Shown: piece after piece, positions 17,456 to 25,657 of the stretch
Layout: every line of letters starts with the position of its first letter
Numbering within the stretch: the first letter of the stretch is position 1
Origin: Candidatus Woesearchaeota archaeon
GTDB taxonomy: Archaea > Nanobdellota > Nanobdellia > Woesearchaeales > JAGVYF01
Assembly: GCA_023264635.1 (NCBI GenBank)
Contig: JAHFLT010000007.1
Location: 1-51,946 of the forward strand
Direction of reading: 5' to 3'
Length of the DNA: 51,946 nt
Notes under the pieces: generated by a model
Databases searched by the model: none
Told to the model about the DNA's origin: nothing
The model's input: the letters and a program-made list of their open reading frames with translations, nothing else
Made by a program: the position numbers and the translations under genes

Positions 17456-18071
17456 TCATGAATGGCATAGATACCCCATTTCCGGGATATTCTGGAGTAT
17501 CAAATAACTTTTAGAGGAATATTTCGTGTTCCTCTCACAAAAAATTCCAGGGTTTTTTGTATTATTCTAACCAACAAAAATAATTACCAAAATCAAATTT
17601 CTCCTGATGGGTTTGTATACTCTCCGTATCCTTTTTCTCCTTTCATATGGGCATCACATATAATAAACACTTCCAAAAATGCTCTCGCCCTCTTAACATG
17701 AAAACTGTTGTGGTTTAGTATGTGGTTAGATGAAATAGATAACTAGTTATTGTTATCTAATTGGTATATTATTGAAAGTTATTGTCTATATTCTCCTCAA
17801 TACTCTCTTCAATGTGTCAGTCCTACTCTATTCCTAAGACTGTCCCATCATATTCCCATTCTCATTCCTAAACCATAAATCATTCTCATTCCCATTCTCA
17901 TCAACATACTCTAAACTCATTCTGCACCCTACTCGAAGAATCACGGACAAAAACCAACCCCATTCCTATTCTCAGTCTCATTCCTAATACCAAAAAAAGA
18001 TTAGGAATAAGAATGGGAATCATTCTCTTTCCCAATATAGTCCCATTCTCAAAGATAAAAGAAAAACTGTC
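17456..18071. repeat. Non-coding stretch with CATTCTC/ATTCC motif array
   Basis: No gene is seen. Exact CATTCTC copies lie at 17857, 17881, 17893, 18021 and 18044, interleaved with CATTCC and TTCCTA variants, so the 17.82-18.05 kb stretch is a degenerate short-motif array. It includes a hairpin with ATTCCTAAT (17980-17988) facing ATTAGGAAT (18000-18008). The array lies just 3' of the leftward HTH gene at 18072. It could be a set of operator sites, a partition-type site, or simple degenerate repeats. Confidence 0.55.
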
Positions 18072-18761
18072 TCATTGAAGAACTGGTTTCTCTAATTGAG
18101 ATACATAAATCTTCTCTTTCACCTGTCTGACAGACCCAATGGAATCATTTTCCTCTAATTCGCTTAGTAGCCTATAGAACGTGCTTCTAGAACAAAGATG
18201 TTGCTCATCAACAATAATCTCCCTTAACTGTAAACCCTCTATTTTTCCATACTTCTCAATGACGGACTGGATAGATCGTTTCACATATTCCTTTGCCTTT
18301 TTGGCGATTTTCTTTGTTAGGTGCTCTTTTGGAGTTACTGCCTGAGTAATTTTACGTTCTCCCTTTTCCAGAAGTGAGAGTCTTCGATGCAGCTCTTTGA
18401 GTGATTCATATAGTGGGGTATGTAATTGGCCGCTAGAAGCGAGCTTGCCTTCAACCTCCTCCAGTTTATTTAGTAATGGTTCTTGTGCTTCAAGGACAAT
18501 ATTTAATCGTCGATGAACCATTTCCAACTGGGTGTTCAGCATCGCTGTCTGTCTCTCAAACAAAGTCATCTTTTGGGTCTTTTCCTCTTCCCCCTTTTTA
18601 GTTTTATGTGTCTGTTGTTCCAAGAGGCGTATCCTTATATCGTGTTCATCGTTTTTTCTATAGAAATAGTGAAGCCATTGCGTCAATAGTGAGGTCTCTT
18701 CTTTGAGTTGCCCAAGGAAGGAGTGAACAGATGTGCCTTGGTGTGGCTTCTTGAATAACAT
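18072..18761 (-). CDS. Coiled-coil protein with C-terminal winged-helix domain
   Basis: A 229-aa protein. Residues about 20-130 are long heptad-like helices (RIRLLEQQTHKTKK, LNTQLEMVHRRLNIVLEAQEPLLNKLEEVEGKL). The last 70 residues look like a winged helix (LQLREIIVDEQHLCSRSTFYRLLSELEENDSI). It is probably an oligomeric DNA-binding regulator or a plasmid-type replication/partition factor. It is transcribed divergently from the other coiled-coil/HTH gene, with a TATA box 22-32 nt upstream and hence probably leaderless. Confidence 0.68.
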   Translation of the reverse strand: MLFKKPHQGTSVHSFLGQLKEETSLLTQWLHYFYRKNDEHDIRIRLLEQQTHKTKKGEEEKTQKMTLFERQTAMLNTQLEMVHRRLNIVLEAQEPLLNKLEEVEGKLASSGQLHTPLYESLKELHRRLSLLEKGERKITQAVTPKEHLTKKIAKKAKEYVKRSIQSVIEKYGKIEGLQLREIIVDEQHLCSRSTFYRLLSELEENDSIGSVRQVKEKIYVSQLEKPVLQ

Positions 18762-18839
18762 AAGAAAAAATGAGTAAAAATACTATATAAACATTTCCGT
18801 TCCCCAAAATTTATATATACTTTCTAGTTTGTTTATGTT
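18762..18839. promoter_or_regulatory. Divergent leaderless promoters of the two HTH genes
   Basis: CTATATAAAC (about 18783-18792) serves the leftward gene starting at 18761, and AATTTATATATAC (about 18808-18820) serves the rightward GTG at 18840. Each lies 20-32 nt from its start codon, leaving no room for a leader. Confidence 0.55.
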
Positions 18840-19373
18840 GTGAAAAACCTCATACCCCCGCTTACTTTATCGGCAGTGCGTCTACAGATAAAACGTGCAT
18901 TTGATAAGATCAAGCTCCAGTTTGAAGAGCATCTAGAGGCTATCAATGAGAATACAAATGAGATTCAATCTAACTATCATATGCTCAAGGAACTCGACGA
19001 AAAAGTTGAAGTACTCCGTGAGAAAGTAGAAGCTGTTCAACTCCATCTGAGTCGTGTAAGTCCTGATTTTGAGTACAAAAATGATGTTCCCTTTGATATA
19101 CAACCGCTCTCAATAAACGAAAAACGTCTCCTTCAAGTGCTTTTGGCCGCTGATAATTTCTTGTCGTATGGAGAACTTGCCAAGGCAATGAATCTCTCCA
19201 TTTCTCTCGTCAGAAGTTATGTCACTAATCTGATTGGCAAAGGAGTTCCAATTATTAAGAAATATATAAACAGTAGGCCTTTAATCACCGTCGATGAAAA
19301 ATTCCGGGAAATTCAGGAAAGGTTAGATATAGCTCACCTCGGCCAACGTCGCCTAGACGCATTCTCTCGGTAA
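18840..19373 (+). CDS. Coiled-coil protein with helix-turn-helix domain
   Basis: 177 aa from a GTG start placed by the TATA box at about 18808-18820. Residues 20-75 are a coiled coil (FEEHLEAINENTNEI, LDEKVEVLREKVEAVQ). The C-terminal half is a winged-helix module (INEKRLLQVLLAADNFLSYGELAKAMNLSISLVRSYVTNLIGKG). The architecture mirrors its divergent neighbour with a different sequence. It probably controls this accessory region or acts with the adjacent recombinase. Confidence 0.68.
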   Translation: MKNLIPPLTLSAVRLQIKRAFDKIKLQFEEHLEAINENTNEIQSNYHMLKELDEKVEVLREKVEAVQLHLSRVSPDFEYKNDVPFDIQPLSINEKRLLQVLLAADNFLSYGELAKAMNLSISLVRSYVTNLIGKGVPIIKKYINSRPLITVDEKFREIQERLDIAHLGQRRLDAFSR

Positions 19374-19407
19374 AATTTTCAATCAACAATCAAATGTTTT
19401 TACATAA

Positions 19408-19983
19408 CTAATAGAAGTTCCGAATAACTTCTTCATACTTCTTCTGTGCATCAAGAAAACTAGGTATTCCATAGATTTGAAGCGTTGTTCTTATATCTGC
19501 ATGACCAGCAAGTCGTTGGATGTAGTTTGGAGGCATACCGAGAACAATAAGGTTACGTACAAAAGAGTGCCGAAAGATGTGTGGATTTAGATGTTTTCTC
19601 GCTGGATCTGGATGGCGCACCCCCGCGCTTTCCGCTATCTTTCTCACTAATTCGTTTATGCCCGATAGGTCTATTCCATCTGTTCTAGTGTTATTGGATT
19701 GGATTAGTTTGCCATGATGTCTATTGCCTAAGTAGAACTTTATGTCCATTAGAGTATCATCATCTATAGGTACTGAGCGCGGTTTTCCCCCTTTGCCATG
19801 AGGGATATAGATTAACTTTCTTTCAAAGTCAACATCCTGGGTGCGCGTATCTCTCACTTCTGACCTTCGCATGCCAGTTCGTGCAAGGAGTTTGATAACC
19901 AGCCGGTCACGTAAGTTATTTGCTGAATTGATTATCCGTTTGATTTCTTCAAGGGTAAGGTAATATTCATTTACTTTTGCCAT
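19408..19983 (-). CDS. Tyrosine recombinase/integrase, catalytic domain only
   Basis: 191 aa from ATG 19983 (MAKVNEYYL); an ATG 12 nt earlier is possible. It contains the catalytic set: arginine in RTGMRRSEV, lysine in GKGGKPR, HxxR in HIFRHSF, histidine in LAGHADI and a nucleophilic tyrosine in LQIYGIP. The N-terminal core-binding (SAM-like) domain of XerC/D-type recombinases is missing, so it is a minimal integrase. A TATA box (ACTTATATAA, 20011-20020) precedes it and an AT-rich tract follows. It would catalyse site-specific integration, excision or inversion. Confidence 0.85.
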   Translation of the reverse strand: MAKVNEYYLTLEEIKRIINSANNLRDRLVIKLLARTGMRRSEVRDTRTQDVDFERKLIYIPHGKGGKPRSVPIDDDTLMDIKFYLGNRHHGKLIQSNNTRTDGIDLSGINELVRKIAESAGVRHPDPARKHLNPHIFRHSFVRNLIVLGMPPNYIQRLAGHADIRTTLQIYGIPSFLDAQKKYEEVIRNFY

Positions 19984-19995
19984 GTGCGTTCTCAT

Positions 19996-20753
19996 GCAAT
20001 AATACCCTATACTTATATAAAAACATTGTGTTTTTGCAATAAATCAACATAAAAAACGCAATATACTTATTAATTTCATTGCATAATAACTATTTTTTTT
20101 ACAAAATGATTGTATTTTTTCTTAATTCTAAATGAACTAAAAACTATAATCATTTTAACGCGAAATAAGCTCATTTTGGCTTAAATTATTTTGAAGATAG
20201 CTTTTATCACCCTCCAAACTTTAAATGATCTATTAACCACAAAAACCCATTTTTGCACAAATGTATAGAAGGTTTACTCAATTAATTTATTCCTCACTTT
20301 ATTTCAGCAAGTTGTATTCTACTAATTGAATCATCTTGTAATTTTCTTGACAGTGATCTTATTAACCTAGTAAGAGTACTATCTATTACAATTTCCACAA
20401 AGGTTATTTTATAAAACTATTATCATAAACTATTTTGTATATTAGGATTTTTAAATTAGTTATTACATATTAGTTATCATATAAAATAATTTATATAATA
20501 TATATTTTATAGTATAATAAACTTATTTTCTTTATGGAAAAAATCATTAAGGTCATATTCAAAGTGAGAGTTACTAGATTATACTATTCAACTTTTGACT
20601 AAAAATTTTCTTCATATAATTTTATTATAAATGTTTCAAAGAGAAAAACCATTATTAGGCACCATGTATGATAACTGTTTTACAGTCTGATTAGTAGTAC
20701 TGTATGATTCTAGTGCCTCTAATAAAAATGAAAAAAGAAAAGAAAAAGTGAGC
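19996..20753. other. Very AT-rich non-coding tract next to the integrase
   Basis: No gene is seen. Much of 20020-20640 consists of long A/T runs, with repeated TGCAAT and TTATATAA-type words. At 20652-20725 there is an imperfect inverted repeat, TTATTAGGCAC facing GTGCCTCTAATAA. It encloses two copies of TGTATGAT (20665-20672 and 20701-20708) and the dyad ACTGTTTTACAGT. It could be a recombination site, a replication-origin-like unwinding tract, or the 3' terminator hairpin of the PAC2 gene. Confidence 0.5.
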
Positions 20754-21488
20754 CTATCCCATATAACTTAGCTCTTTTTTCTTCTGTTCTTGTGACAGCT
20801 GTTGCCCAGATTCTAGCAGTTTCTTAAGTTTTCCTTCAAAACGTTCTGCTTGCTCTACTAGGGGCTTGGGGTCTACGTTTAAACCAAGATATTTGTCCAG
20901 TGCGATAATTACATGCGATGCTGCTCCGCTGTCTGGCAGATTGCTATGGCTTTCCGCAAATATACACGTTAAATTTTGTTTTTTTGCTTTCAATAATAAG
21001 GCACCCGTGATTCCAACGATAATACCCTCTTTGAGTGCTTCAAGTCCAGCAACACGTAATCGTTCAGTTACTTTTTTGTCAGATGTAAAAAAGAAAATTT
21101 TTGGCCGTTCATTTTGCTCCAAAGACCCAATTCCTTCTATGCTAATAATCTCTTTGGCATCTACAGATTCTAAGAAATTAAGTACAACACTTACAATTTT
21201 CCACTCCATTCCAACAGTTGGTGTAACACCATGAACTACAACAATATTATACTCCTTATTATAATGAATGCTTATTGGATGGATTAGTTTTGAGTCATGT
21301 ACAGCAGCAATAGCTGGTATCTCCTCAAACCACAGATTTCCTATCTCCTCTGTGCGGAGATGATCTATTAAAAATTCAGTAGTAATAGTCCCAACTAAAC
21401 CAAATCCAGGAAATCCAATGATGACTGTGGGATTCTTCAGCTTCTTCGTTACCTTGATTTCTGCAGGCATATTTTTCACCTCTGGCAT
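20754..21488 (-). CDS. PAC2-family protein (archaeal proteasome assembly chaperone homologue)
   Basis: A 244-aa PAC2 domain protein. The N-terminal motif PTVIIGFPGFGLVGTITTEFL is characteristic, followed by the SIEGIGSLEQNERPKIFFFTSD and GITGALLLKAKK segments. Archaeal homologues (PbaA/PbaB type) assist 20S proteasome assembly. The C-terminus SYMG is near, but does not match, the HbYX proteasome-docking motif. Stand-alone gene. Confidence 0.85.
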   Translation of the reverse strand: MPEVKNMPAEIKVTKKLKNPTVIIGFPGFGLVGTITTEFLIDHLRTEEIGNLWFEEIPAIAAVHDSKLIHPISIHYNKEYNIVVVHGVTPTVGMEWKIVSVVLNFLESVDAKEIISIEGIGSLEQNERPKIFFFTSDKKVTERLRVAGLEALKEGIIVGITGALLLKAKKQNLTCIFAESHSNLPDSGAASHVIIALDKYLGLNVDPKPLVEQAERFEGKLKKLLESGQQLSQEQKKKELSYMG

Positions 21489-21534
21489 AATTAAGTATAA
21501 ACATGTTTAAATATCTTCGTTTTATAAAATAGGT

Positions 21535-22974
21535 ATGGCCTTGCCCATCGAAGCACAACTAAAGAAGATAGAGGAACACAAAAAGCGAGACAGCCTTATT
21601 TACTCGGTACTGGACGGTTCTGCTTTTGCAGTCATGGCTGGTTTTGGAGAAAACTACTTGAATGCCTTCCCAATAGAGCTTGGTGCGACTAATCAGCAGA
21701 TGGGGTTGTTCACATCATTGCCACAACTTATTGGCTCTGGGTCACAGGTGCTTTCAGCAACATTAGTGGAGTCGTTCAAGAAACGAAGAACACTCATTGT
21801 TGTTGCTGCTTTTTTGCAGGCTTTGACATGGATTCCCCTTATGCTGATTCCGTTCATTCCTAAGCATCTACGTCTAGCCTCTGCACTGTTGTCGATAGTG
21901 CTCTATTTTGTGTTTGGCAATGTGCTTTCACCAGCATGGAACAGTCTTATCGGTGATCTTGTTCCGGCAGAGAGTCGTGGCGCGTTTTTCGGTAGGAGAA
22001 ACAAAGTAACCGGGTGCATTACCTTTCTTTCTGTATTTGCAGCAGGGCTTGTCCTTAATTTCTTCCAGCAGGAGAATATTCTATTTGGCTTTTCATTTAT
22101 TTTTAGCGTCGCACTGCTCGCACGCTTTGTATCACTTTGTTTCTTGGCTAAAATGGTTGAGATGCCATATAGTTATCTAACTCAAAAGAAACTTCGCTTC
22201 TTTCATTTCTTGCGCATGTTGAACAGTACAAATGCAGGTCTCTTTATTCTTTATCTGTGTTTAATGAACTTTTCTGTCCAGATAGCCGGTCCATTTTTTT
22301 CTGTGTTTATGTTGCGTGATCAACAATTCTCTTATTTTGAATTCATGCTGGTTAATGTTGTAGCGATCATTGCCCAGTTCTTAACAATGACATACTGGGG
22401 AACATCGGCTGATTACTATGGAAATAAGAAGATTATTATGATTACCGGACTTCTGCTTCCGATTGTCCCTTGGTTGTGGCTTCCGTCACACAATGTTGTT
22501 TATTTGATGGCAATCCAAGTTGTTTCTGGTTTTGCATGGGCAGGCTTCAACTTGGCTTCCGTGAACTTTATCTTTGACAATACGCTGCCCGCGGAACGCA
22601 TAAACTATTTTGCATATTACAATGTCTTAAATGGTTTCTCTGTTTTTGCAGGTGCTTCACTAGGAGGTTTCCTCGCAACACACATAACATCTCAGTGGAT
22701 CTTTGCATCTCCTTTACAATTTCTCTTCCTTATTTCTGGTTTATCTAGGGCCATCATATCTTTCATCTTTTTGCCGCGTATAAGAGAAGTGCGTTCTGTC
22801 CACCTAGCACAAATAAAGGAACTTTTCTGGAATCTTGTCGCTGTTCGTCCTATCTACGAAATGTGTTATGAGTTAGTTCTGTGGATGAACAGGTTAGAAC
22901 AAATGAAAAAAAAAATTGAAGTTGCCGTGGAAGAAAAAATCAATCACGTTGGACAGAAATTGAAGAGAAGATAA
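21535..22974 (+). CDS. MFS transporter
   Basis: A 479-aa protein with about 12 hydrophobic segments from residue 20 to 420. It carries the cytoplasmic-loop pattern GDLVPAESRGAFFGRRNKVTG between helices 4 and 5, typical of major facilitator proteins, and a second-half loop TSADYYGNKKIIMITG. Both termini are charged and cytoplasmic. The substrate is unknown. It ends 2 bp before the convergent Arg/Ser microprotein gene. Confidence 0.85.
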   Translation: MALPIEAQLKKIEEHKKRDSLIYSVLDGSAFAVMAGFGENYLNAFPIELGATNQQMGLFTSLPQLIGSGSQVLSATLVESFKKRRTLIVVAAFLQALTWIPLMLIPFIPKHLRLASALLSIVLYFVFGNVLSPAWNSLIGDLVPAESRGAFFGRRNKVTGCITFLSVFAAGLVLNFFQQENILFGFSFIFSVALLARFVSLCFLAKMVEMPYSYLTQKKLRFFHFLRMLNSTNAGLFILYLCLMNFSVQIAGPFFSVFMLRDQQFSYFEFMLVNVVAIIAQFLTMTYWGTSADYYGNKKIIMITGLLLPIVPWLWLPSHNVVYLMAIQVVSGFAWAGFNLASVNFIFDNTLPAERINYFAYYNVLNGFSVFAGASLGGFLATHITSQWIFASPLQFLFLISGLSRAIISFIFLPRIREVRSVHLAQIKELFWNLVAVRPIYEMCYELVLWMNRLEQMKKKIEVAVEEKINHVGQKLKRR

Positions 22975-22976
22975 TT

Positions 22977-23090
22977 TTATCTTCTCCTTCGTGAACGAGA
23001 ACTTCGTCGCGAACTGCTTCTGCTACTTTTTGAGCTTCTGCTGCTGCTTCTTGAACTTTTTTTTGCAGACCTTGCGCGTCGTGCCGCCAT
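22977..23090 (-). CDS. 37-aa arginine/serine-repeat protein
   Basis: Begins MAARRARSAKKSSRSSS and ends RSSRSRRRR: of 37 residues, 16 are serine and 14 are Arg or Lys. A near-perfect ribosome binding site, GGAGGTGG, lies 5 nt before the ATG, which argues strongly that it is translated. The protein must be disordered and strongly basic, resembling protamines, RS domains and histone-tail-like nucleic-acid binders. An overlapping longer frame on the same strand lacks such a signal and runs into the MFS gene. Function inferred only from composition: DNA or RNA binding or compaction. Confidence 0.6.
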   Translation of the reverse strand: MAARRARSAKKSSRSSSRSSKSSRSSSRRSSRSRRRR

Positions 23091-23215
23091 TGTTGCCACC
23101 TCCTTTGATGTGAACAGAATATCTCCATGACATTCTCTTTTTTAAATGTTTGCAAACATTTTTAAAGAATGAGAGCCATTTATTACTAGTGGTCACTGAA
23201 AAAAATGTATCACCC

Positions 23216-23560
23216 ATGGATTGTCTTAAAAATCTCGAAACAGTTTTACAAGAAAAACTTTTTACACGTTTAGTGGGAGAAAATCCCAAGAGTATGCAAA
23301 AAATTTTGCAAACCGGAATAGATTCTCTAAATCCTGAATATGAACGAATGTATTTTCTTTATGAGGTTGTCGGTTATCTTCAAGGGTCATACACTCATGA
23401 AGGAGTTAGACGATGGTTTCAAAGAGAAAGGGTTCAGTTAGATGGCAAGAGCCCATTACAATTATTGAATGGATTGGATGGTAGGTGGGATTGTTACAAC
23501 AAGGAAGCACAACATATTCTAGAATTAGCTAAATCATCTACTGACTCAGGAGCCACATAG
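23216..23560 (+). CDS. DUF2384/MbcA-ParS antitoxin-like protein
   Basis: 114 aa from ATG 23216; an in-frame TTG at 23150 could extend it. The C-terminal part reads GSYTHEGVRRWFQRERVQLDGKSPLQLL followed by a short helix. This matches the antitoxin/toxin-binding domain of the Xre/MbcA/ParS family (a W-F/R-R turn, then L.G.SP..LL). No RES-domain toxin gene is adjacent, and there is no N-terminal Xre HTH, so it may be an orphan or have another role. The family call is moderate. Confidence 0.55.
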   Translation: MDCLKNLETVLQEKLFTRLVGENPKSMQKILQTGIDSLNPEYERMYFLYEVVGYLQGSYTHEGVRRWFQRERVQLDGKSPLQLLNGLDGRWDCYNKEAQHILELAKSSTDSGAT

Positions 23561-23648
23561 AATTGTTCATAGTCTTCCGCTTTCTGAAAACTCCCCAAAG
23601 AATTCACCCCAAACATTTAAAATACACTTACCATTTCATGCATGCAAT

Positions 23649-23751
23649 GCGTCGGTGGTCTAGTGGTTATGACTTCGGCCTTCCAAGCCGACTACCGGGG
23701 AAAGTTACATAGCAATGTATGACTTCCGGAATTCGAATCCCCGCCGACGCA
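23649..23751 (+). tRNA. tRNA-Gly(TCC) with a 31-nt T-arm intron
   Basis: Acceptor stem GCGTCGG/CCGACGC, D stem GTC/GAC, anticodon stem TCGGC/GCCGA around loop CTTCCAA (anticodon TCC), T stem CGGGG/CCCCG with loop TTCGAAT, discriminator A, no encoded CCA. The T arm is interrupted between positions 53 and 54 by an intron at 23701-23731. The junction folds as a bulge-helix-bulge: central helix CCGG/CCGG, 5' bulge GGA, 3' bulge AAT, inner stem AAGT/ACTT capped by TACAT/ATGTA. Cutting after the second base of each bulge restores CGGGG-TTCGAAT-CCCCG exactly. A TATA box (TTTAAAATA) lies about 30 nt upstream. Confidence 0.93.
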
Positions 23752-23866
23752 TATGAAGTATGCGGAAGGCGGACCAGCCTAAATTATTTTTGATGCTGCC
23801 CGCCGACGCAGCTTATCTTTTTTCTCTAAGCAAACCTTTTAAACCAGTGACTTTTTTACTGTCATT

Positions 23867-24511
23867 ATGAGAGAAACAATTATCTGTTTTTGTGCGCACT
23901 CTGATGATCAGATTATTGGTCCCGGTGGCACGTTGGCGAAATATGCCCGAGAAGGTATTCATATAATTACTGTTGTTTTTTCATACGGTCAACTTTCTCA
24001 CCCACATTTAAAGGAAGATGCCATCATTTCAATGCGTGTTAATGAAGCGATAAAAGCAAATGAATTTATTGGGGGTGGCCAAGTACTTTTCTTTGGTCTT
24101 TCTGAAGGACGATTTTCTGAAGAAGCAGAACAAAAAGGGATCCACACAAAAATAAAAAAACTTCTTCAAGAGTACAAACCCGGAAAAATTTTCATTCATT
24201 CACTCGATGATCCTCACCCAGACCACAAAGCAGTCTATGAAGTCGTGACATTTGTTGCAGATGCAATAAAATATGCAGGTGCGATATATGCATTTGATAT
24301 ATGGAATCTCTTCAATTTCAGGAAGCGCTCAGAACCAAAGTTGTATGTTGATATATCAGATACATTTAAGATCAAAATTAAAGCGCTTCGTGCTTTCGAA
24401 AGCCAAAAACTTACACTATTCACATTGCTCTGGAGCGTCTATTTTCGGGCAATACTTCATGGGCTTTACCACCGCTGTAAATTTGCAGAGCGGTTCTACA
24501 AGGTGCGCTAA
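23867..24511 (+). CDS. LmbE/PIG-L family N-acetylglucosaminyl deacetylase
   Basis: A 214-aa zinc deacetylase of the LmbE family. The zinc motif AHSDDQ (AHxDD) is at residues 10-15 and the second motif is HPDHKAV. The family removes acetate from GlcNAc attached to inositol, malate or similar acceptors. The stop is 2 bp before the next gene, a GT4 glycosyltransferase. Such pairs (transfer of GlcNAc, then deacetylation) occur in GPI, mycothiol and bacillithiol biosynthesis. In this archaeon a glycolipid or surface glycan is more likely, which is inference. Confidence 0.88.
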   Translation: MRETIICFCAHSDDQIIGPGGTLAKYAREGIHIITVVFSYGQLSHPHLKEDAIISMRVNEAIKANEFIGGGQVLFFGLSEGRFSEEAEQKGIHTKIKKLLQEYKPGKIFIHSLDDPHPDHKAVYEVVTFVADAIKYAGAIYAFDIWNLFNFRKRSEPKLYVDISDTFKIKIKALRAFESQKLTLFTLLWSVYFRAILHGLYHRCKFAERFYKVR

Positions 24512-24513
24512 AG

Positions 24514-25656
24514 ATGAAAAAATTAGTAGTAGTGACAGATAGTTTCCTTCCAAGATGGGATGGGGTTACTAGATTTCTGTCAGAGGTTCTGCCAGCTCTG
24601 GCTGAGCAATGGTCTATCACGATTCTCGCGCCCGATATAAAAAGCATATCTAAAGTTGCTGTAACCAATATTAAGGTTGTGCGCTTCCCCACGTTTTTTT
24701 TTTCGGTTAATGATTTTCCTATCGCAAAACCAACAAAAAAAAAAATGCTACCTTACATAAAAGAGGCAGACTTGGTGTTCGTTCAATCCCTTTCAACGTT
24801 GGGAATGTGCGGTATTTTGGCGGCTAAGAAAGCGCAGAAGCCAATCTTGGCGTATACTCACGTTATTGAGTGGGAGCTCGTGCCGACATCACTGCCTTTC
24901 CTCCCCCACTTCTTCCAAACTCTCGTCGGGTGGTTTGTGAAGAAAATTATCCGTTACTTTTACAATCAATGTACAACAATTCTTGTTCCAACACATGAAA
25001 TGTTGTATATGCTTGAAGAAGAGCATATCCTCCCGGTTAAAACACTGGTGCCACTTGGGATTAATAGCTCCCGTTTTATCCCTCCCAAAGAAAAAAGATA
25101 TGCTAAGTCTTCCATTGGGCTTAATCCTGATAATATTGTTATAGGATATTGTGGTCGTTTAGGAAGAGAGAAGAGTTTAGTAACACTGTATAAAGCATTT
25201 ACAAGCTTACAAAAACAGTACAGAAATATCACCCTCCTTGTCGTTGGCAAGGGTTTAGCAGAGGAAACCATCATTTTTACATCCAAACGTAACGTCGTAT
25301 TAACCGGTTCGGTAGATAACGTCGTGCCATATCTGCAAGCAATGGATATTTTTGTTCTTCCATCATTAACGGAAACAACTTCTCTGGCAACGCTTGAAGC
25401 AATGTCGTGCGGCATCCCGGTTGTGTGTACTCCAGTAGGCGCTATAAAAAATTACATAGTGGAAGGTGAAAATGGATTTCTTTTTCCTAAGAGAAATGAC
25501 CAGACTCTGAAGAAAAAATTGGAATGGCTAATAGCGAATCAGAAAGGCAGACACCGGATGGGCGAGCTTGCGCGAAAGATGGTGATAGAAAGGTATTCTT
25601 TGGATAAAACGATAGCGCGGCTCAAGGCAGTCCTAAATGAATTTAAGGGTGACTGA
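24514..25656 (+). CDS. GT4-family glycosyltransferase
   Basis: A 380-aa GT-B fold enzyme. N-terminal Rossmann half: VVTDSFLPRWDGVTRFLSEV. C-terminal half: IGYCGRLGREKSLVTLYKAF, then PSLTETTSLATLEAMSCGIPVV, which binds the nucleotide sugar with the expected E-x7-E region. It is retaining, with a NDP-sugar donor. It lies between LmbE and the arginase-family gene with almost no spacing (next ATG at 25658), implying an operon. The acceptor is unknown. Confidence 0.9.
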   Translation: MKKLVVVTDSFLPRWDGVTRFLSEVLPALAEQWSITILAPDIKSISKVAVTNIKVVRFPTFFFSVNDFPIAKPTKKKMLPYIKEADLVFVQSLSTLGMCGILAAKKAQKPILAYTHVIEWELVPTSLPFLPHFFQTLVGWFVKKIIRYFYNQCTTILVPTHEMLYMLEEEHILPVKTLVPLGINSSRFIPPKEKRYAKSSIGLNPDNIVIGYCGRLGREKSLVTLYKAFTSLQKQYRNITLLVVGKGLAEETIIFTSKRNVVLTGSVDNVVPYLQAMDIFVLPSLTETTSLATLEAMSCGIPVVCTPVGAIKNYIVEGENGFLFPKRNDQTLKKKLEWLIANQKGRHRMGELARKMVIERYSLDKTIARLKAVLNEFKGD

Positions 25657-25657
25657 G

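Noticed and set aside
22940-23155. 71-codon minus-strand frame with QEAAAEAQKVAEAVRDEVLVHEGEDK
   Set aside because: It looks protein-like but overlaps the MFS gene end and the Arg/Ser gene in another frame, and only the Arg/Ser frame has the GGAGGTGG ribosome binding site.
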